Assembly (NCBI GenBank): GCA_009733775.1
Contig: WOGZ01000020.1
Location: 124,001 to 188,000, forward strand
From: Alectoria sarmentosa
Taxonomy: Eukaryota > Ascomycota > Lecanoromycetes > Lecanorales > Parmeliaceae
Reading direction: 5' to 3'
Length of the DNA: 64,000 nucleotides
The position numbers and the translations under genes were made by a program. A model generated the notes under the pieces. It was not told where the DNA came from and searched no databases. It worked only from the letters and a program-made list of their open reading frames with translations. Within the stretch, counting starts at the first letter, position 1. Each line of letters begins with the position of its first letter. This document shows positions 33,298 through 45,700 of this stretch, piece by piece.

Positions 33298-33720
33298 GTT
33301 GGTGTTCAGCGCAGGATAGACGATATCAATTTGGGATAGGTCGTTTGGCTACTTATACTCGCTCGTATAAGTAAGTGTATGGTGATCCTAATATATGATA
33401 CAATGGTGTTTTGAGGAAACAAGAGGATAGTGAGGATTTGAGGGAACTTTCCTCGTCTTTGATACGAGGGTACTAGTACTCTAAGGTAAAGTACCTTACG
33501 CAGCTGCCACGCGGAATCTCGGCTTTGGAGGTAAATCCACGTCACTGGCCTAAATACTCCCGCTAAAACCGGCACCCCTCGGACCCCAGAATCGCGTCAA
33601 GTCAGCCCTATAGAATCATCTAACATGTTCCACCACTGGATATGTTGAGGTACTCGTAAACATTGACTGTTGGACTTTATCCGTCATCACGACATGCAAT
33701 CATTCTTCTGAAGCTGAAGT
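33298..33720. other. Divergent promoter region (Pal1 / Usb1)
   Basis: About 420 bp between divergent starts; it must hold promoters of both genes. I see no clear shared element or repeat. Confidence 0.4.
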
Positions 33721-34828
33721 ATGCCTCTTGTCCAATATTCCGATAGCGAAAGCTCCGATAGTCCTCCGTCAGACCAGACCCACAGTAAAAGCCAGAATTT
33801 CCGAGGGACAAAAAAGAAACATAGCTCAACTTCACCTTCAACCCTTCCACCTCTCCCCGACAGCTTCCATAACCTCTATGCTTCTACAGCCAGAGTCAGT
33901 AACCATGACGACCCTGCCCTGCATAGTGGACGCCAGAGAGTGACGCCTCACCTTCAGGGTAATTGGCCTACCCATATCTCCATAGAGTGTGAGTCCGTCA
34001 AACAGTCTCAATGGCTTTGGCTTCTCTTGGAGCGCTGGCTCATGGTGTGGAGGGTTTCCTTCAATAGAATATTCGAGCCGTCTCAGCCATATTCTAACCA
34101 GTTTCAGTAATGTACAAACTTTCCAAGAGCATCCAGTGCACAGTCTTCTGAGGAGCGAACTCGGAGCAGAGTTGCCTCTTCATATCAGTCTTTCGAGGCC
34201 AATTACACTGCTCACACATCAACGAGAGCCCTTCGTTGATGCTTTGACTCGCGCTATCATCAAGACAAGTCTAAGCCCGTAGGTTCACATCAAGGCTAGG
34301 ACTAGCCCTCTACTGACCAATTGCCTCAGTTTCGAGATAGCGGTGAGAGGCTTGGAGTGGGTTGTTAACTATGAGAAGACACGCTGGTTCTTGGTACTCA
34401 AGCTGGAGAGAGCGCCTCGAAATGGTCTCAACAGACTTCTCCACCTCTCAAACCAGACGGCCGTGGATTTTGGACAACCGCCACTCTATACAGACTCACT
34501 GCAATCCTCCGCTGATGGTCAATCTCGGAAACGTCAAGCAGGAAATGATGGCCGTTCAAAGAGGACAACAAGAGCTGCCGCTTCGTCTTTCATGAGTAGT
34601 TCCGGACCATCAAATGACGTGGACATGTCCCCGAGCTTTCATATTAGCATCGGCTGGACATTGGACGCTCCTACACAGGATCTGATGGAAAGGTTGAATG
34701 CCACTTGCATTGATTTTCAAGCCATCAAAATCGACGTCAATACTGTCAAGGTCAAGATAGGCAATAGCATCACAGCTATATCCTTAGCAGCAAAGATAGA
34801 CACCTCGAACAAAATCATTGAGAAATAG
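33721..34828 (+). CDS. USB1: U6 snRNA phosphodiesterase Usb1
   Basis: Nuclear 3'-5' exonuclease that trims the U6 snRNA oligo(U) tail and leaves a protected end. Three exons: 33721-33988, 34053-34278 and 34330-34828; introns of 64 and 51 bp, phases close to 330 residues. It belongs to the 2H phosphoesterase fold and has both active-site HxS motifs: H133-I-S135 in LPLHISLSRP and H269-I-S271 in FHISIGWTL. Other family blocks are LPPLPDSFHNLYAS, HSGRQRVTPHLQGNWP, WVVNYEKTRWFLVLK and LNRLLHLSN. A basic, low-complexity insert (about 226-262) separates the two halves. The first exon donor and the GGTGTGGAG acceptor are supported by a Trp codon completed across the join. Confidence 0.92.
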
Positions 34829-35310
34829 AAAATTTGAAGAAGAATTGCTTGAGTAGTCGAGCATGCCTCGTTTTAGTCCTCAGTCCCACACAGTCTATAC
34901 TCTTTTGGGTTGAGGCTATACCTTTCTAGGTAAGACTTCGGAGGGCTTCCGCGCTCGGATTGGGAAGTGTCACGTGTGAGATCTAGACAGCGGCAAAACG
35001 TCGGCCCAAAGTCTTTGGAAGCTCCGAACGTCACTGTGACTGCTGTAAATACCTGTATTTTCGGTAGGTGGTACGAGTCTCGATTGAAGCTTGACTACAC
35101 CCGGATCAATCAAATATGCGGTGAAGAAGCGCTGCACATATCCTTTCATGTCACTTCTCCCCCAATATCGTGAACGCGAAGACCAGTTCCTTAGGAGGGT
35201 CCCTACAGGGGAGGAAATGAGCATGAAGAAAAGTAACCTCATATTTCCCCTCAAGTCCTCGCTCAACTCTGTCCAATAGCCCAACAATCAGATGTGTGTC
35301 ACTGCTGACA
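34829..35310. other. Intergenic, promoter of the phosphotransferase gene
   Basis: 480 bp between two plus-strand genes. Nothing recognisable apart from promoter sequence. Confidence 0.35.
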
Positions 35311-36874
35311 ATGTCATCACCTCCAGGTGAGGCAGCAGCAGAATGTGTATCCGAAGAGGCTCTCGTCCATCTCAAGTCCTACAAGTACTCGAGCGTCGAC
35401 AAATCCTTGATATCCCATTACATCTTACGGCATTATGTACGTGGAGCCCATGTCCCTCCAAGCTTGAATTTTTGCAAACCTATCGTGGACAGTGGAACGC
35501 GTTTGTGGAACTGCTGCCGCTATGGCTCGCCCCAAACATGGTCACCCTCCTAGGATTCTTTTTCATTCTTACCAACGTCATATGTTTAGAGATCTGGGTT
35601 CCAGATCTGGTGGGACCGGTAGGCAAAAATTTACAAATCTGGTCTCCCTCGGCGGTCTGTGTACCCGGTTGCTGAACAAGCCCTAGGGTCCATCATGGTT
35701 GTATTATAGCTTTGCAGTTGGATTATGGATGTGAGCGGCGATAGAAACGGAGCATTTGAGCCGGAGAGCTGATCTATCCTGGATGCCAGGTATTCAACAA
35801 TGGACAACGTCGACGGCAAGCAAGCGCGGCGTACAGGACAGTCTAGTGGGTTGGGTGAGCTATTCGAGTACGTTCGGACCTACTGAAGCTCGATGATGTG
35901 ATGCTGACGGTCGGCCAGTCACGGAATTGACTCTCTGAACTGTACACTGGCAAGCTTGTGCGAAACAGCTGCTTTGGCTTTGGGACCTACGCCCAAAGGA
36001 GTCTTTACCGCTCTGATACCATGTTTGCCTATGTTCTTCTCCACATGGGAGACATATCACACCCACACGTTGTACTTGGGGTATTTCAACGGTCCTACAG
36101 GTACATGGATCACTTACGTCTCCAAAATTTCACTAAATTGATCCAGAGGGACTTATACTCGCCTGCACCGTCATGATACTGTCAGGCTACTACGGACCCG
36201 GTATATGGCATCACCCTATCTCAGACCTAGTGGGCCATTCTGAGATTATTGGGCACAACTCCATAATCGATCTCTGGATCCCAATCATATTTGGTACCTT
36301 CTTGATTGCCCACCTGCCGGCTTGTGTTTACAATGTCGTCAAGGCTCGTCGTGAGCAAGGCCTTCCTGTGGCTCCCGTATTCTTAGAATGGACGCCAATC
36401 GCTGTCTACACAGCTTCCATCTACTCTTGGCTCTACTCACCCTACTCGACTCTGATGCGTGAAAATAGGCTGGTACTTTTCTGTTTGACCATGTCGTTCG
36501 TTTTCGGACGCATGACAACAAAGATAATCCTAGCCCATCTGACACGGCAGCCATTCCCCTACTGGACCGTGATGCTGGTCCCTCTACTCGGTGGTGCGGT
36601 GTTGGGTAACCTGCCGCGAGTTGGTCTATCGCCAGTCACCGTAGAAGTGGAGCTCTGGTATCTGCGAGCTTACTTTGTGTTTGCTATGGTAGTCTACTTC
36701 CGTTGGGCGCTGTTAGTCATCAACAGCATCTGTGCCTATTTGGGCATCAACTGTCTGACAATCACCAAGAAGCCTGCTCCTGGTCAAGGTACGATGGGTG
36801 AGAAGAGCGTGTCTAATGGATTTGCACCAGAGAGGCATGTGCCAAATGGGAGGGTTGTACAGAAGGGTGATTAG
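35311..36874 (+). CDS. sn-1,2-diacylglycerol ethanolamine-/cholinephosphotransferase
   Basis: Last step of the Kennedy pathway, moving phosphoethanolamine or phosphocholine from CDP to diacylglycerol in the ER membrane. Six exons: 35311-35436, 35493-35618, 35687-35730, 35790-35867, 35919-36100 and 36147-36874; all GT-AG, phases close to 427 residues. The CDP-alcohol phosphotransferase motif is complete: D104-x2-D107-G108-x2-A111-R112-x8-G121-x3-D125-x3-D129; D125 is built from both sides of an intron, which supports that join. Flanking blocks are YSSVDKSLISHYILRHYW, LLPLWLAPNMVTLLGF and HTHTLYLGYFNGPT. About eight membrane helices follow. Relatives include yeast EPT1 and CPT1; ethanolamine versus choline preference cannot be set from the sequence. 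Confidence 0.93.
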
Positions 36875-37615
36875 AAGGCGCTATGGTGGGAGACAGACTC
36901 AATCAACCAGGTTTCAGTAGATGAATTTGACTGGATAGGCAGCTCGCTAAACCATGCTACATTGAGATGGGGAGAGTGCCCGTAGAAATCAGGGGAGCCG
37001 AGTTCTGAGAGAGACTTTCTCTTAAAGTATGCCAAAGGGCATCAAAGAGTCCCTTTTGAAGCTAGCGTGCATTGAATCATGAGGAATGAAGACATGTCAA
37101 TTTAGAAGAGAGCAACGTGCTCACAGAGACTCTGTTTCCTAGCTTTCAATACTACTCATTGGGAAATACCAACAGCAACAGCACATGATAAATACAAGCT
37201 GAGGAGAATATTTGACGTTGACGTGACGACCTGCGCTTTCCGTGATTATCCTCCACCTTTCCAAAACAATACCATCTGAACCCATCACATCCCACATCCT
37301 AGCCATTGCAACTGCTGCAACTCCAGTCGAGATGACCACCTACTCTTCGGATAATGAAGTTGCAGGACACAGCTAGTACGGAGCGCTGGCATCCGATATG
37401 AGCATGACATCAGTCTCATTCGACTTGATCTCACATTGAGGGCGAGCAATGTTCTGGAATCAAAGATGAGATTTGGTATTACATACGTATGGTACTAAGC
37501 AGATACAGGCTAAACTTCAAGTACTGGACAACCTTTTGGTAAAACTCCCCGCTATGGGCACCCCATAATGTGTACAAGCAGTCTTGACCAACAGACGCAC
37601 CAGCTGCAGCTTGCA
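36875..37615. other. Intergenic between convergent genes
   Basis: 740 bp of 3' flanking sequence with no gene or repeat that I can support. Confidence 0.4.
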
Positions 37616-40600
37616 TTATTTCTTCTTCCCACCACCAAGACCCAGCGACTTGCCTATGCTACCGAGGCCCAAACCGCCGAGCAGCTTGTCGATACCCAAG
37701 CCACCAAGTAGGCCGTTGACGATGCCACCGAGACCGAGACCGTTGAGCAGCTTGCCGACCAGACCGAGGACGCCGCTGAGCAGCAGACCGACGGCAGCGA
37801 TGATCTGGAACAGAGGCTCTGTGAGCAGGCCCCATAGGGGGTTGAGCTCCTTCTTGGCGTGTGGCATGTCGTTAAGCTTCTTCTTTGCGTTCTCGATTGT
37901 TTGCACGATGGTTGATGTCAGCTCCTTGAGCGAATTGGCTAGGGCGTTCTCTTGGGGAGTTGCTTCACCGGCGGCAGCGCGCGCCTTTGCGGTGGCAGCA
38001 ATGCGTCCGTCTGGATCAAGTCCTCGGATGGCACCGTTGCATTCTTGCAGAATGCGGTTACCTTCCTCGATCATAGGCTTAACATCTTTGACGAGCTCTT
38101 CTTCGTCAAGCTCCTCCTTTGGCGTTCGGTCCGCTTTGTCCATGCGCTATGGATTTGTTAGCTGGCAGTCGGAATGGGACAGGACGTGGGGAAACTTACA
38201 TCTGTGATGTTCTTGCAGACTGGCTGCATCTTTTCAATGGTCTGTTGCACGATGTTGTTCATCTTCTTCGCAATCTCCGCGTCTTCTGCCTTCTGGAGCT
38301 CTTCTTCCGTCGGGCCTACATCCTCGTCCTCTGGGATGTTCTCGATAAGTGTACATTCGCCGATCTTGTTGCCATCGTTGTCAACAACAAAGCCGTTGTC
38401 ATCAACCTCGCAGCCGACAAGGGTGGGCAGGTGACCATCAGTAACCATTCCGAGTAATTCACCATTCTCGTCGCGGACCTCGCCTTTGCTGTTAACAACG
38501 TGGCCCGACATAGGATTGACGCGTCGCTCCTTCTCTTCGGGCTTCCATCGGATGGCCTTGCCAATGCTGTTACCGGCTGTGTCGAGGATCTCTCCGTCTT
38601 CGTCAACCTTGCGGCCGAGAAGCTTCCCAGCGTTCGGCATAGAATCTTCATCGAGCTTGCCAACAATCTGGCCTGCGCCATCCGTCACCATACCCTCATC
38701 GGCCACAACGAGGTTCTCCAAGCCAGCGAATGGCCCTTCCGGTGGTTTCGTACCACCACCTGGAAGGAGTTCTGCCTGGCCAATTACTTTGCCGTTGTCA
38801 CTCCAGATTTGACCTTGGCCATCGACCTTCTTTCCAGCCAACTCCTCAGGATTACCTTCAGCAATACGGCCAAAGATTGTGCCATGCTCATCAACGACAT
38901 TACCGGCTTTGTTGACGATCTTTCCTTCCAAGGAAGACAAATCGACAACCTCTTCTTCAGGCTCATCGTATGGCTCGGCGTGACCTTTGACGTTACCAAA
39001 CCTGTCAATGATATCTCCATCTTCATCAACAGCACGGCCAACAAGTCGCTTCGCATCGCCCTCGACAACGACTCCAACTCGGTTTCCATCTTCATCTTCA
39101 ACGAAGCCGTCTTTTACAACGATACAACCCTCAAGACCAGCGAAAGGACCTTCAGGTTTAGCCTCGCGCTCGTTGTCGGGGATGAGCTCGCAACGTCCAA
39201 TGACCTTGCCGGAATCGTTCCAAAGTTGACCCTCCTCGTCGCATTTCTTGCCGGCAAGCTCCTTTGCGTTGCCTTCCACGAGACGAGCGATTGGGACACC
39301 TTCAGGGCCAATGACGTTGCCTTGCTTGTTGACTGCAAGTCCCTTGAGAATTGATAGGTCCGCTTTGACCTCCTCCTCCTCCTCAGGCTCCTCGTAACGT
39401 TCAGCGTGACCAACAACATTGCCGAGTTTGTCGATAACATCTCCGTCTTCGTCCACGGCCCTCCCGACCAATTTCTTCGGGTCACCTTCAGTTAGGATAC
39501 CAACCTTGTTTTGGTTTTCATCCTCAACCCATCCATCAGCAACAACAACGAGACCTTCAAGACCTGCAAATGGCGATTCTTCCTCGTGTTCTTCGATAGG
39601 CAGTGTGACGGCTCTGCCAATTACATTTCCTTTGCCATCCCAGAATTGGCCTTCTGCGTCAAGTTGGGCCTTCATCTTGTTGATCTTCTTGGCGTCTCCT
39701 TCGACAAGCTCACCGACGACGTCGCCATCATCATTGACAATCTTGCCGGCCTTGTTACATCTCAAGCCCTCCAAGGTAGAAAGCGGAGGAAGCTCTGGAC
39801 CAGTGTCTTCCTCTTCTTCAGCTACAGCACCAGCCAACTCAACTTTACCAATGACATTGCCTTCGGCATCGAGGACCTCACCCTGTGGATTGATCTTCTT
39901 GCCCTTGCAAGCCTCGAGGTCACCCTCAACAAGCTTAGCAAGTGTCTCGCCGTCTTCATTGACGACGTCACCGTTCTTGTTGACCTTGTATCCTTCTAAA
40001 ACTGAGAAGTCTGGTCCGGCCTCTTCGGGCTGCACGGCGTCGGGGAATGCTTCCGGAATCAATTCAACTTTGCCGATGACATTACCCTCAGCGTCGATGA
40101 CCTGGCCTTCGGGATTAATCTTTTTGCCCTTGCAAGCCTCGAGGTCGCCCTCAACAAGTTTTGCAAGTGTCTCGCCGTCTTCATTGACGACGTCACCGTT
40201 CTTGTTGACCTTGTACCCTTCTAACACTGAGAAGTCTGGTCCGGCCTCTTCGGGCTGCACGGCGTCGGGGAATGCTTCCGGAATCAATTCAACTTTGCCG
40301 ATGACATTACCCTCAGCGTCGATGACCTGGCCTTCGGGATTAATCTTTTTGCCCTTGCAAGCCTCAAGATCACCCTCAACCAGCTTGGCGATGGCATCGC
40401 CGTCCTCGTTGACAACTTCTCCCTTCTTATTGACTTTGAGTCCTTCCAAGATGTCCATGCCTGGAAGCCGAGGAACCTCTTCGGCAACCTCCTCACCCTC
40501 CTCTTCGGCGTCCTCTTCGGCACCCTCTTCGGCAACCTCTTCCTCACCCTCTTCCTCACCCTCTGCGGGAACCTCTGGGAACGCCTCTGGAATTAGCTCC

Positions 40601-42780
40601 ACTTTGCCGATGACATTGCCTTCTTTGTCGAGTACCTCGCCGTTGGCGTTGATCTTCTTTCCGGCGAGCTCGGTGATTTCGCCCTCGGAGACACGAGCAA
40701 TGGGCTCTCCGTCTTCATTTAGGACTTCACCTTTCTTGTTGACTTTCAAACCTTCAAGGATGTCAAGTCCGGGAAGTTGTGGAACTTCAGCCGCCTGTTC
40801 GGCTTCCTCAGCAGCCTGTTCGGCCGCCTCCAATTTCTCCACTAATTCAGGGTGAAGCTCCTTCATGGCGGCGTCAGCGGCTTCTCCAGGGACAACTTCG
40901 ACCTTGCCAACGACCTCACCGTCTTCATCGAGAATTGCGCCATCTTCGTTGGGAATTTTGCCTGCACATTTTTTAAGATCAGAGTCTTCGGTAAGCTGAC
41001 CGAGGATCTCGCCCTCTTCGTCAAGAATCTTGCCCTTCTTATTGATTTTCTTGCCTTGAAGTATAGAAAGATCTGGTGTGAGTCCCGAAGCGATTTCGGC
41101 GATGTTGGCAGCGTGATCAAAGTCGGCGGCATCCTCAGGGATCTCAGGGATGCCTTCGCCAACTTCCTCGCCAGCTTCGTCCACTTCCTCGGCGACATCT
41201 CCTGCCACGACCTCAGCTCTGCCGATGACGTCTCCATCTTCATCGACAATTTCTCCGTTTTCGTTCAACGTCATACCGACAAGATCCTCTGGGTTGCCTT
41301 CGGTAATTTTTCCCAGAGTCGTCCCGTCTGGTCCCAGTATTTCTCCACCTTCTCCAACTTCAAGACCATCGAGCACATTAATATCAGGAAGGTCGCCCTT
41401 GGCTTTATCGGCAAGCTCTTGTGCTTTGTCAGGGAGAACGGTGGCGCGGCCAATGACATCTCCATCTTCGTCGAGAATTTCTCCGTCGTCGCCGATGGTC
41501 TTGCCAACGAGGTCTTCTGGATCTCCTTCTTCGATCTTCCCTACCGCTTCGCCATCAGCATCAACGATTTCTCCACCCTCACCAACCTCCAGACCCTTGA
41601 GCACTGAAAGATCCACGGGAAGTTCGTCGACAACACCTTCAGCGGCATCGTCGACGCCGTCGACTTCTGGAGCCTCAACACCTTCACCAGCTTCACCAAC
41701 GGCGTCCTCGGCCCCCTCAGCAGTCTCGCCGGCGGTCTCCTCGACACCTTCAGCAGTCTCGCCAGCGGTTTCCTCGGCTCCTTCAGCAGTCTCGCCGGCG
41801 GTTTCCTCGGCTCCTTCGGCAGTCTCGCCAGCGGTTTCCTCGGCTCCTTCAGCAGTCTCACCGACCTTCTCTTGAGCGCCTTCAGCAGTCTCACCGACCT
41901 TCTCTTGAGCGCCTTCAGCAGTCTCGCCTGCCTCCTCTCCAACATCGTCGGCAGTGTCTTGGGCCTTTTCGGCAGCACCATCAGCACCTTCTTTAGCTTT
42001 ACCCGCAAGACTCCCAGCTGCACCAGTGACGCCCTCGGCAGCCTCGTCAGCAGTGTCTTCGGCTTGGTCTGTATCAGGTATGTCTGTGTCTTCCGCTGTG
42101 TCCTCGGCAGTGTCTTCCACGGCCTCTTTGGCACCCCCAACGGTGTCCTCGGCGTCATCATCAGCGGTAGAGACAGCTGAACTCGCTTCCTCACCGGTCT
42201 CGTTGCCGGCTTGGCTGACTTTGCCCATCGGAGTATCGTTGTCTTCTTTGTCGGCATCGTCGGCAGTATCGTTGTCCTTCAAATCGATGCCTTTGTCTTC
42301 GGCAGTGTCTTCGACATCCTTTTTAGTGTCCTCGACAGGTTTCGGAGCTTCAGCTGGAGCTTTGGGCGCCTGTTGTGCGGCACCCTTCGCTTGCTGACCA
42401 GGCTTCGGCCTTGGTGGAAGCTTGGGAGATTTGGTGTTGGTGGGGTTGGCGCCTTGGACTTTGCCAGCAGCGCTCTTAGGTGTATTGGCCGCCGGCTTTG
42501 TGGCAGCTCTGGGTGAGTCGGCAGCGCTCTGTGACTGACCAAGCTTGGAAGTTGTACTCGAAGAGGGATTTTTACCGGATTTGGTGGGTGTTGTTGGTGG
42601 TTTGGCCGGCGTTTTGCCAGCCGCAGGTGAGGGAGCCATACTCTTGGACGTGCGTGCAGTTTGAGGAGAGGGAGTTTTGGAGGTGGACTTGGCGCTGTCT
42701 GATGGAGAGTTGCGATCCGGAGTGGGAGGAAAGGAGTAGTATGCGTAGGAGGCAGAAGACTTGGATCGCTCGCTTGTCAT
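37616..42780 (-). CDS. DUF3659 repeat / LEA-like protein with DUF6987-type C-terminus
   Basis: Very long acidic protein (1703 residues) in two exons, 42780-38200 and 38146-37616; intron 53 bp, phase 0. The N-terminal 170 residues are Pro/Ser/Lys-rich and disordered. Next comes an acidic Ala/Glu/Gly/Thr region with 11-residue LEA-like repeats (GETAEGAEETA). Then follow about 14-15 DUF3659 repeats of about 60-75 residues, each built on two beta-turn units: V-N-K-x-G-x-V-x-x-E-D-G followed by GKV or GRA. The C-terminus has a helical region and a hydrophobic glycine-rich tail (IIAAVGLLLSGVLGLVGKLL, GLGLGGIVNGLLGGLG) that may insert in or coat a membrane. Role unknown; stress-protective or cell-wall/organelle scaffolding is speculative. 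Two repeats are near-identical (39918-40367). Confidence 0.85.
39918..40367. repeat. 225 bp tandem duplication inside the DUF3659 gene
   Basis: Two consecutive 225 bp units (75 codons) are nearly identical; for example, the sequence from 40021 to about 40142 recurs exactly at 40246-40367. Other repeats of the gene are much more diverged, so this pair arose by recent unequal exchange or slippage and keeps the frame. Confidence 0.85.
41690..41935. repeat. 33 bp (11-codon) LEA-like repeat array inside the DUF3659 gene
   Basis: Seven or so units encode variants of GETAEGAEETA or GETAEGAQEKV. The 11-residue period of alternating acidic, small and Thr residues is that of group 3 LEA proteins, which form amphipathic helices on drying. 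Units at 41719-41860 differ at only a few positions. Confidence 0.8.
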
Positions 42781-45700
42781 AAACGGTCAGGTATGATGAA
42801 GCCAGGGAGAAGGGCAGTGTTTAGGAGTTAATATTTTGGGTGTAGGAATTTTGGCGAAAAGGAGGCTGGGGGTTTACTTGATTTTTAAGAGACTTCATTT
42901 GCCAACCGCGTGTTTCTACGTCAACAGAGACTCCTTCAGCCCTGTCCGCTGTAATTTGGAGTGCAGTTGGAGCCCGAAGCGCGTCAAAGTGTGGCTTCAA
43001 AAGCAGGGAAATAAGCGGGGCTGGGAAAGTTGAGGCGTAAAGATTATTGCGTCACCGACTGAGGCCCCCGGGCAGAGCTATGGGGTTTCAAAGTGGGACT
43101 AACCAAGAGGAGAATAGTGAGCAGAAAATGAGTGGCTGGAGCATGGACATGGACTTTGGGATCGTCGATGTAAGGGATGATCTGAAGGCTTGGAGGACAC
43201 TTTGGTAGAGTCCATTGGCTGTATCGGGATAGCTGCAGCGGCCCCATCAATGTTTACGAAGGTTGAAAAGGAAGACGATGATTGGTCTGCCCATGTCGGC
43301 AATGCTTGCACTGACGCCTGGGCCCTGAGTTGACACGACAAGGGGATTTTATATACCTTGAAGTACCTTATGCATGGATCGTGCATTATACGTAGAGTAC
43401 TGCCCCAGACTGCACCGGTGAATTTATTTTCTTTTCTTTTCCTGATGCATTTCGACTTGACTGAGGCTTCGCTTTGCCTTCTGGCCGAGTCACTCTACCC
43501 TAAAATATCAATAACGCGGATGGCCGCAAGATTTCGACTTTGAAAGCCGGTTTTTTGTTGGCGCTTGCTGAAAACATGTGGAAATTGCCCACGCGCAGTT
43601 CCCCGGCAAATTAATGTGTTGAGCCACAGCCCACAGGGGGTTTAGCGGACTGGAGAAGAAGTGGCTGGGCCATGCCAATTGAACAACTCCATCAAACTAC
43701 TTATTCGGATCAAAAGGCACACAGGTCAGCGGGCCCTTCGATGAGCTTTCACGTATTGGAGCATTTATCACCGTAACATCCTTCACTTCTACAACCTCTT
43801 CTGCGCTACTTGCAGCTGCCGATTTCGTTACTCAGAGGCCGGTTCGCGGCATGCTAACGGCTTACAATAGTATGGCGCGCTCCAATGACGGAGACAGGTG
43901 GTCTATCAAGGGTTCCCAAATGAAGCTGGGGTTGTCCTTCAGGAATAGGCTTGTACTCCTCGACTACCTCACCTCTTTATTCCTGATAGAACAGAATTTG
44001 TGTGCGGCTAGCGAAAGGCTGTCAAAGTCACATCACATCATATATGTCCTGAAGTCCTCAATTTTCTCATCGATGGCGTACTTTTCTTTTTCCAATTCCC
44101 CCAAACGTCACATTTGTATATCCCATTTCGAGTGAAATCTGTTCAAATGCTGTTTTCCTTGTTCTCAACGCAACCTTCAATATGCTGAGCCTCTCTCTTC
44201 TTTCTCTTTCTCTCTCTCTTTCTTGGTGAGTGAGCACATCAAAGCCGCCTGTTTCACGAAGTAGTCCTTCTCTCCCTTCGTGCAAGCACACGTACAATTC
44301 TGCATCCTTAGCTGTTGACTTGACGAAGAGCTTCAACTGGTTGCTTTGTGTTTCCACTGGAGAGTGATTCCAATCACTCTTCGTTGAGGCTTCCGTCTTG
44401 TGATAAATCATGACTCAAATGATGTACTTGGTACTTTACGTTACGGCACCCTACGTACAGGTGCCTGAGAAGGTAACTGTACACTGTGATTGATTCCTGC
44501 TTTTCCTCTGCCCCTCTGGAGTGGCTCTTGCCAGAACTTGACACGGTGTGACATATTGCCAAGATACCAGAGCGTTACCTAGGCTGCGGTGTTGAGTAGT
44601 ATGCTCAACACGGTCTCCGGCATTCGGACAGCTGAAGATGAGCACATTAAATTTGAACTTCAATCCTGTAGGGAACCTTGGATTCGGAGTCATAATTTTA
44701 GAGAAGAATATCTACGAACCGTCAAACGCTCTGTACATTTCAATCCTGCCAGATTCTTCGTCTCCAACTTGATTGTGGAAACATCTAAGATTCCGCGCTT
44801 CCATGATCCCTTTCAATGTCCGAATATCAGCTCGCAACTGAAGACCCACATGGAGCTGAGCTACGAGAATCCTCCAGAATCAAAAAGCTCTCAAGGAGAC
44901 CGACCCTCTCCGGCGTAGGAGGGCAAGGGCACTCCAGGACAAAAGGCAGAGGGAGCTGTGTGTGTGTGTGCCAGGCAGAAATTAAACCCTGCTTACAAAG
45001 GCAGCCGACGAACACGAGCTCTTTCTTGGACCAGCACGTTCGGCAACGGGGCCAGGTGGTTCCAGACAGGAGTTAGTTCTGCATGGGAGCAGGCAGATTG
45101 TTCCTATTCCGACTCACACTCGGGCACTTGAACCCCCCCCTGCTGCCGGACTCGACACTGTAAAATCCCACGCGGAGGCAGCAGGCACCAAAATCAATGC
45201 TGCCGGACGCGCGCATTTGGAAGCAGTACTGCCGTCGGAGCGGGCACTGAAACCCCCTCCTCCTCCTCCTCCTCCCTGGGTGGACGTGTAAGGCACGGGG
45301 ATCCTATACTGTCGAAGCACCGCCGTTAAATCAGGCAGATAAGTCCTGCGGATTTAGGAAATGAATGGACGATCCGTCTTTCAGAGGCAGGAAGGATAGG
45401 AGAGCGATGATTGTGGAGGTCGGATGAACATCCTTGAGCGATATTCTTGGGCGCAGCGCTCTTTTTTCGGCTCATCCATGAGCGAGCGAGCGAGCGAGTG
45501 ATTGGTTTGAGTGGTGGTGGTGTGGGGTTCAGGAGGCGACGGGTGCAGAGATGAGAGAAGGGAAGAGAGGGGGGGGGGGTCAAAGGAGTAGAAAGTTTCA
45601 GACAGAAGGATAGGAAAGGATCTATTGGAAAGCGGGCGTGAAGTGAAGGGGTCTTGCAGGGGGGACTTGAACAGTGAGAGATGGGGAGTCGCGTTGGCGG

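Noticed and set aside
39419..40855. 478-codon open frame on the plus strand
   Set aside because: It is the complement of the DUF3659 gene and has Ser/Pro/Thr composition caused by the acidic codons on the other strand.
41150..41875. 241-codon open frame on the plus strand with Ser/Thr repeats resembling a mucin
   Set aside because: It is antisense to the LEA-like repeats of the DUF3659 gene; the periodicity is inherited from that gene.
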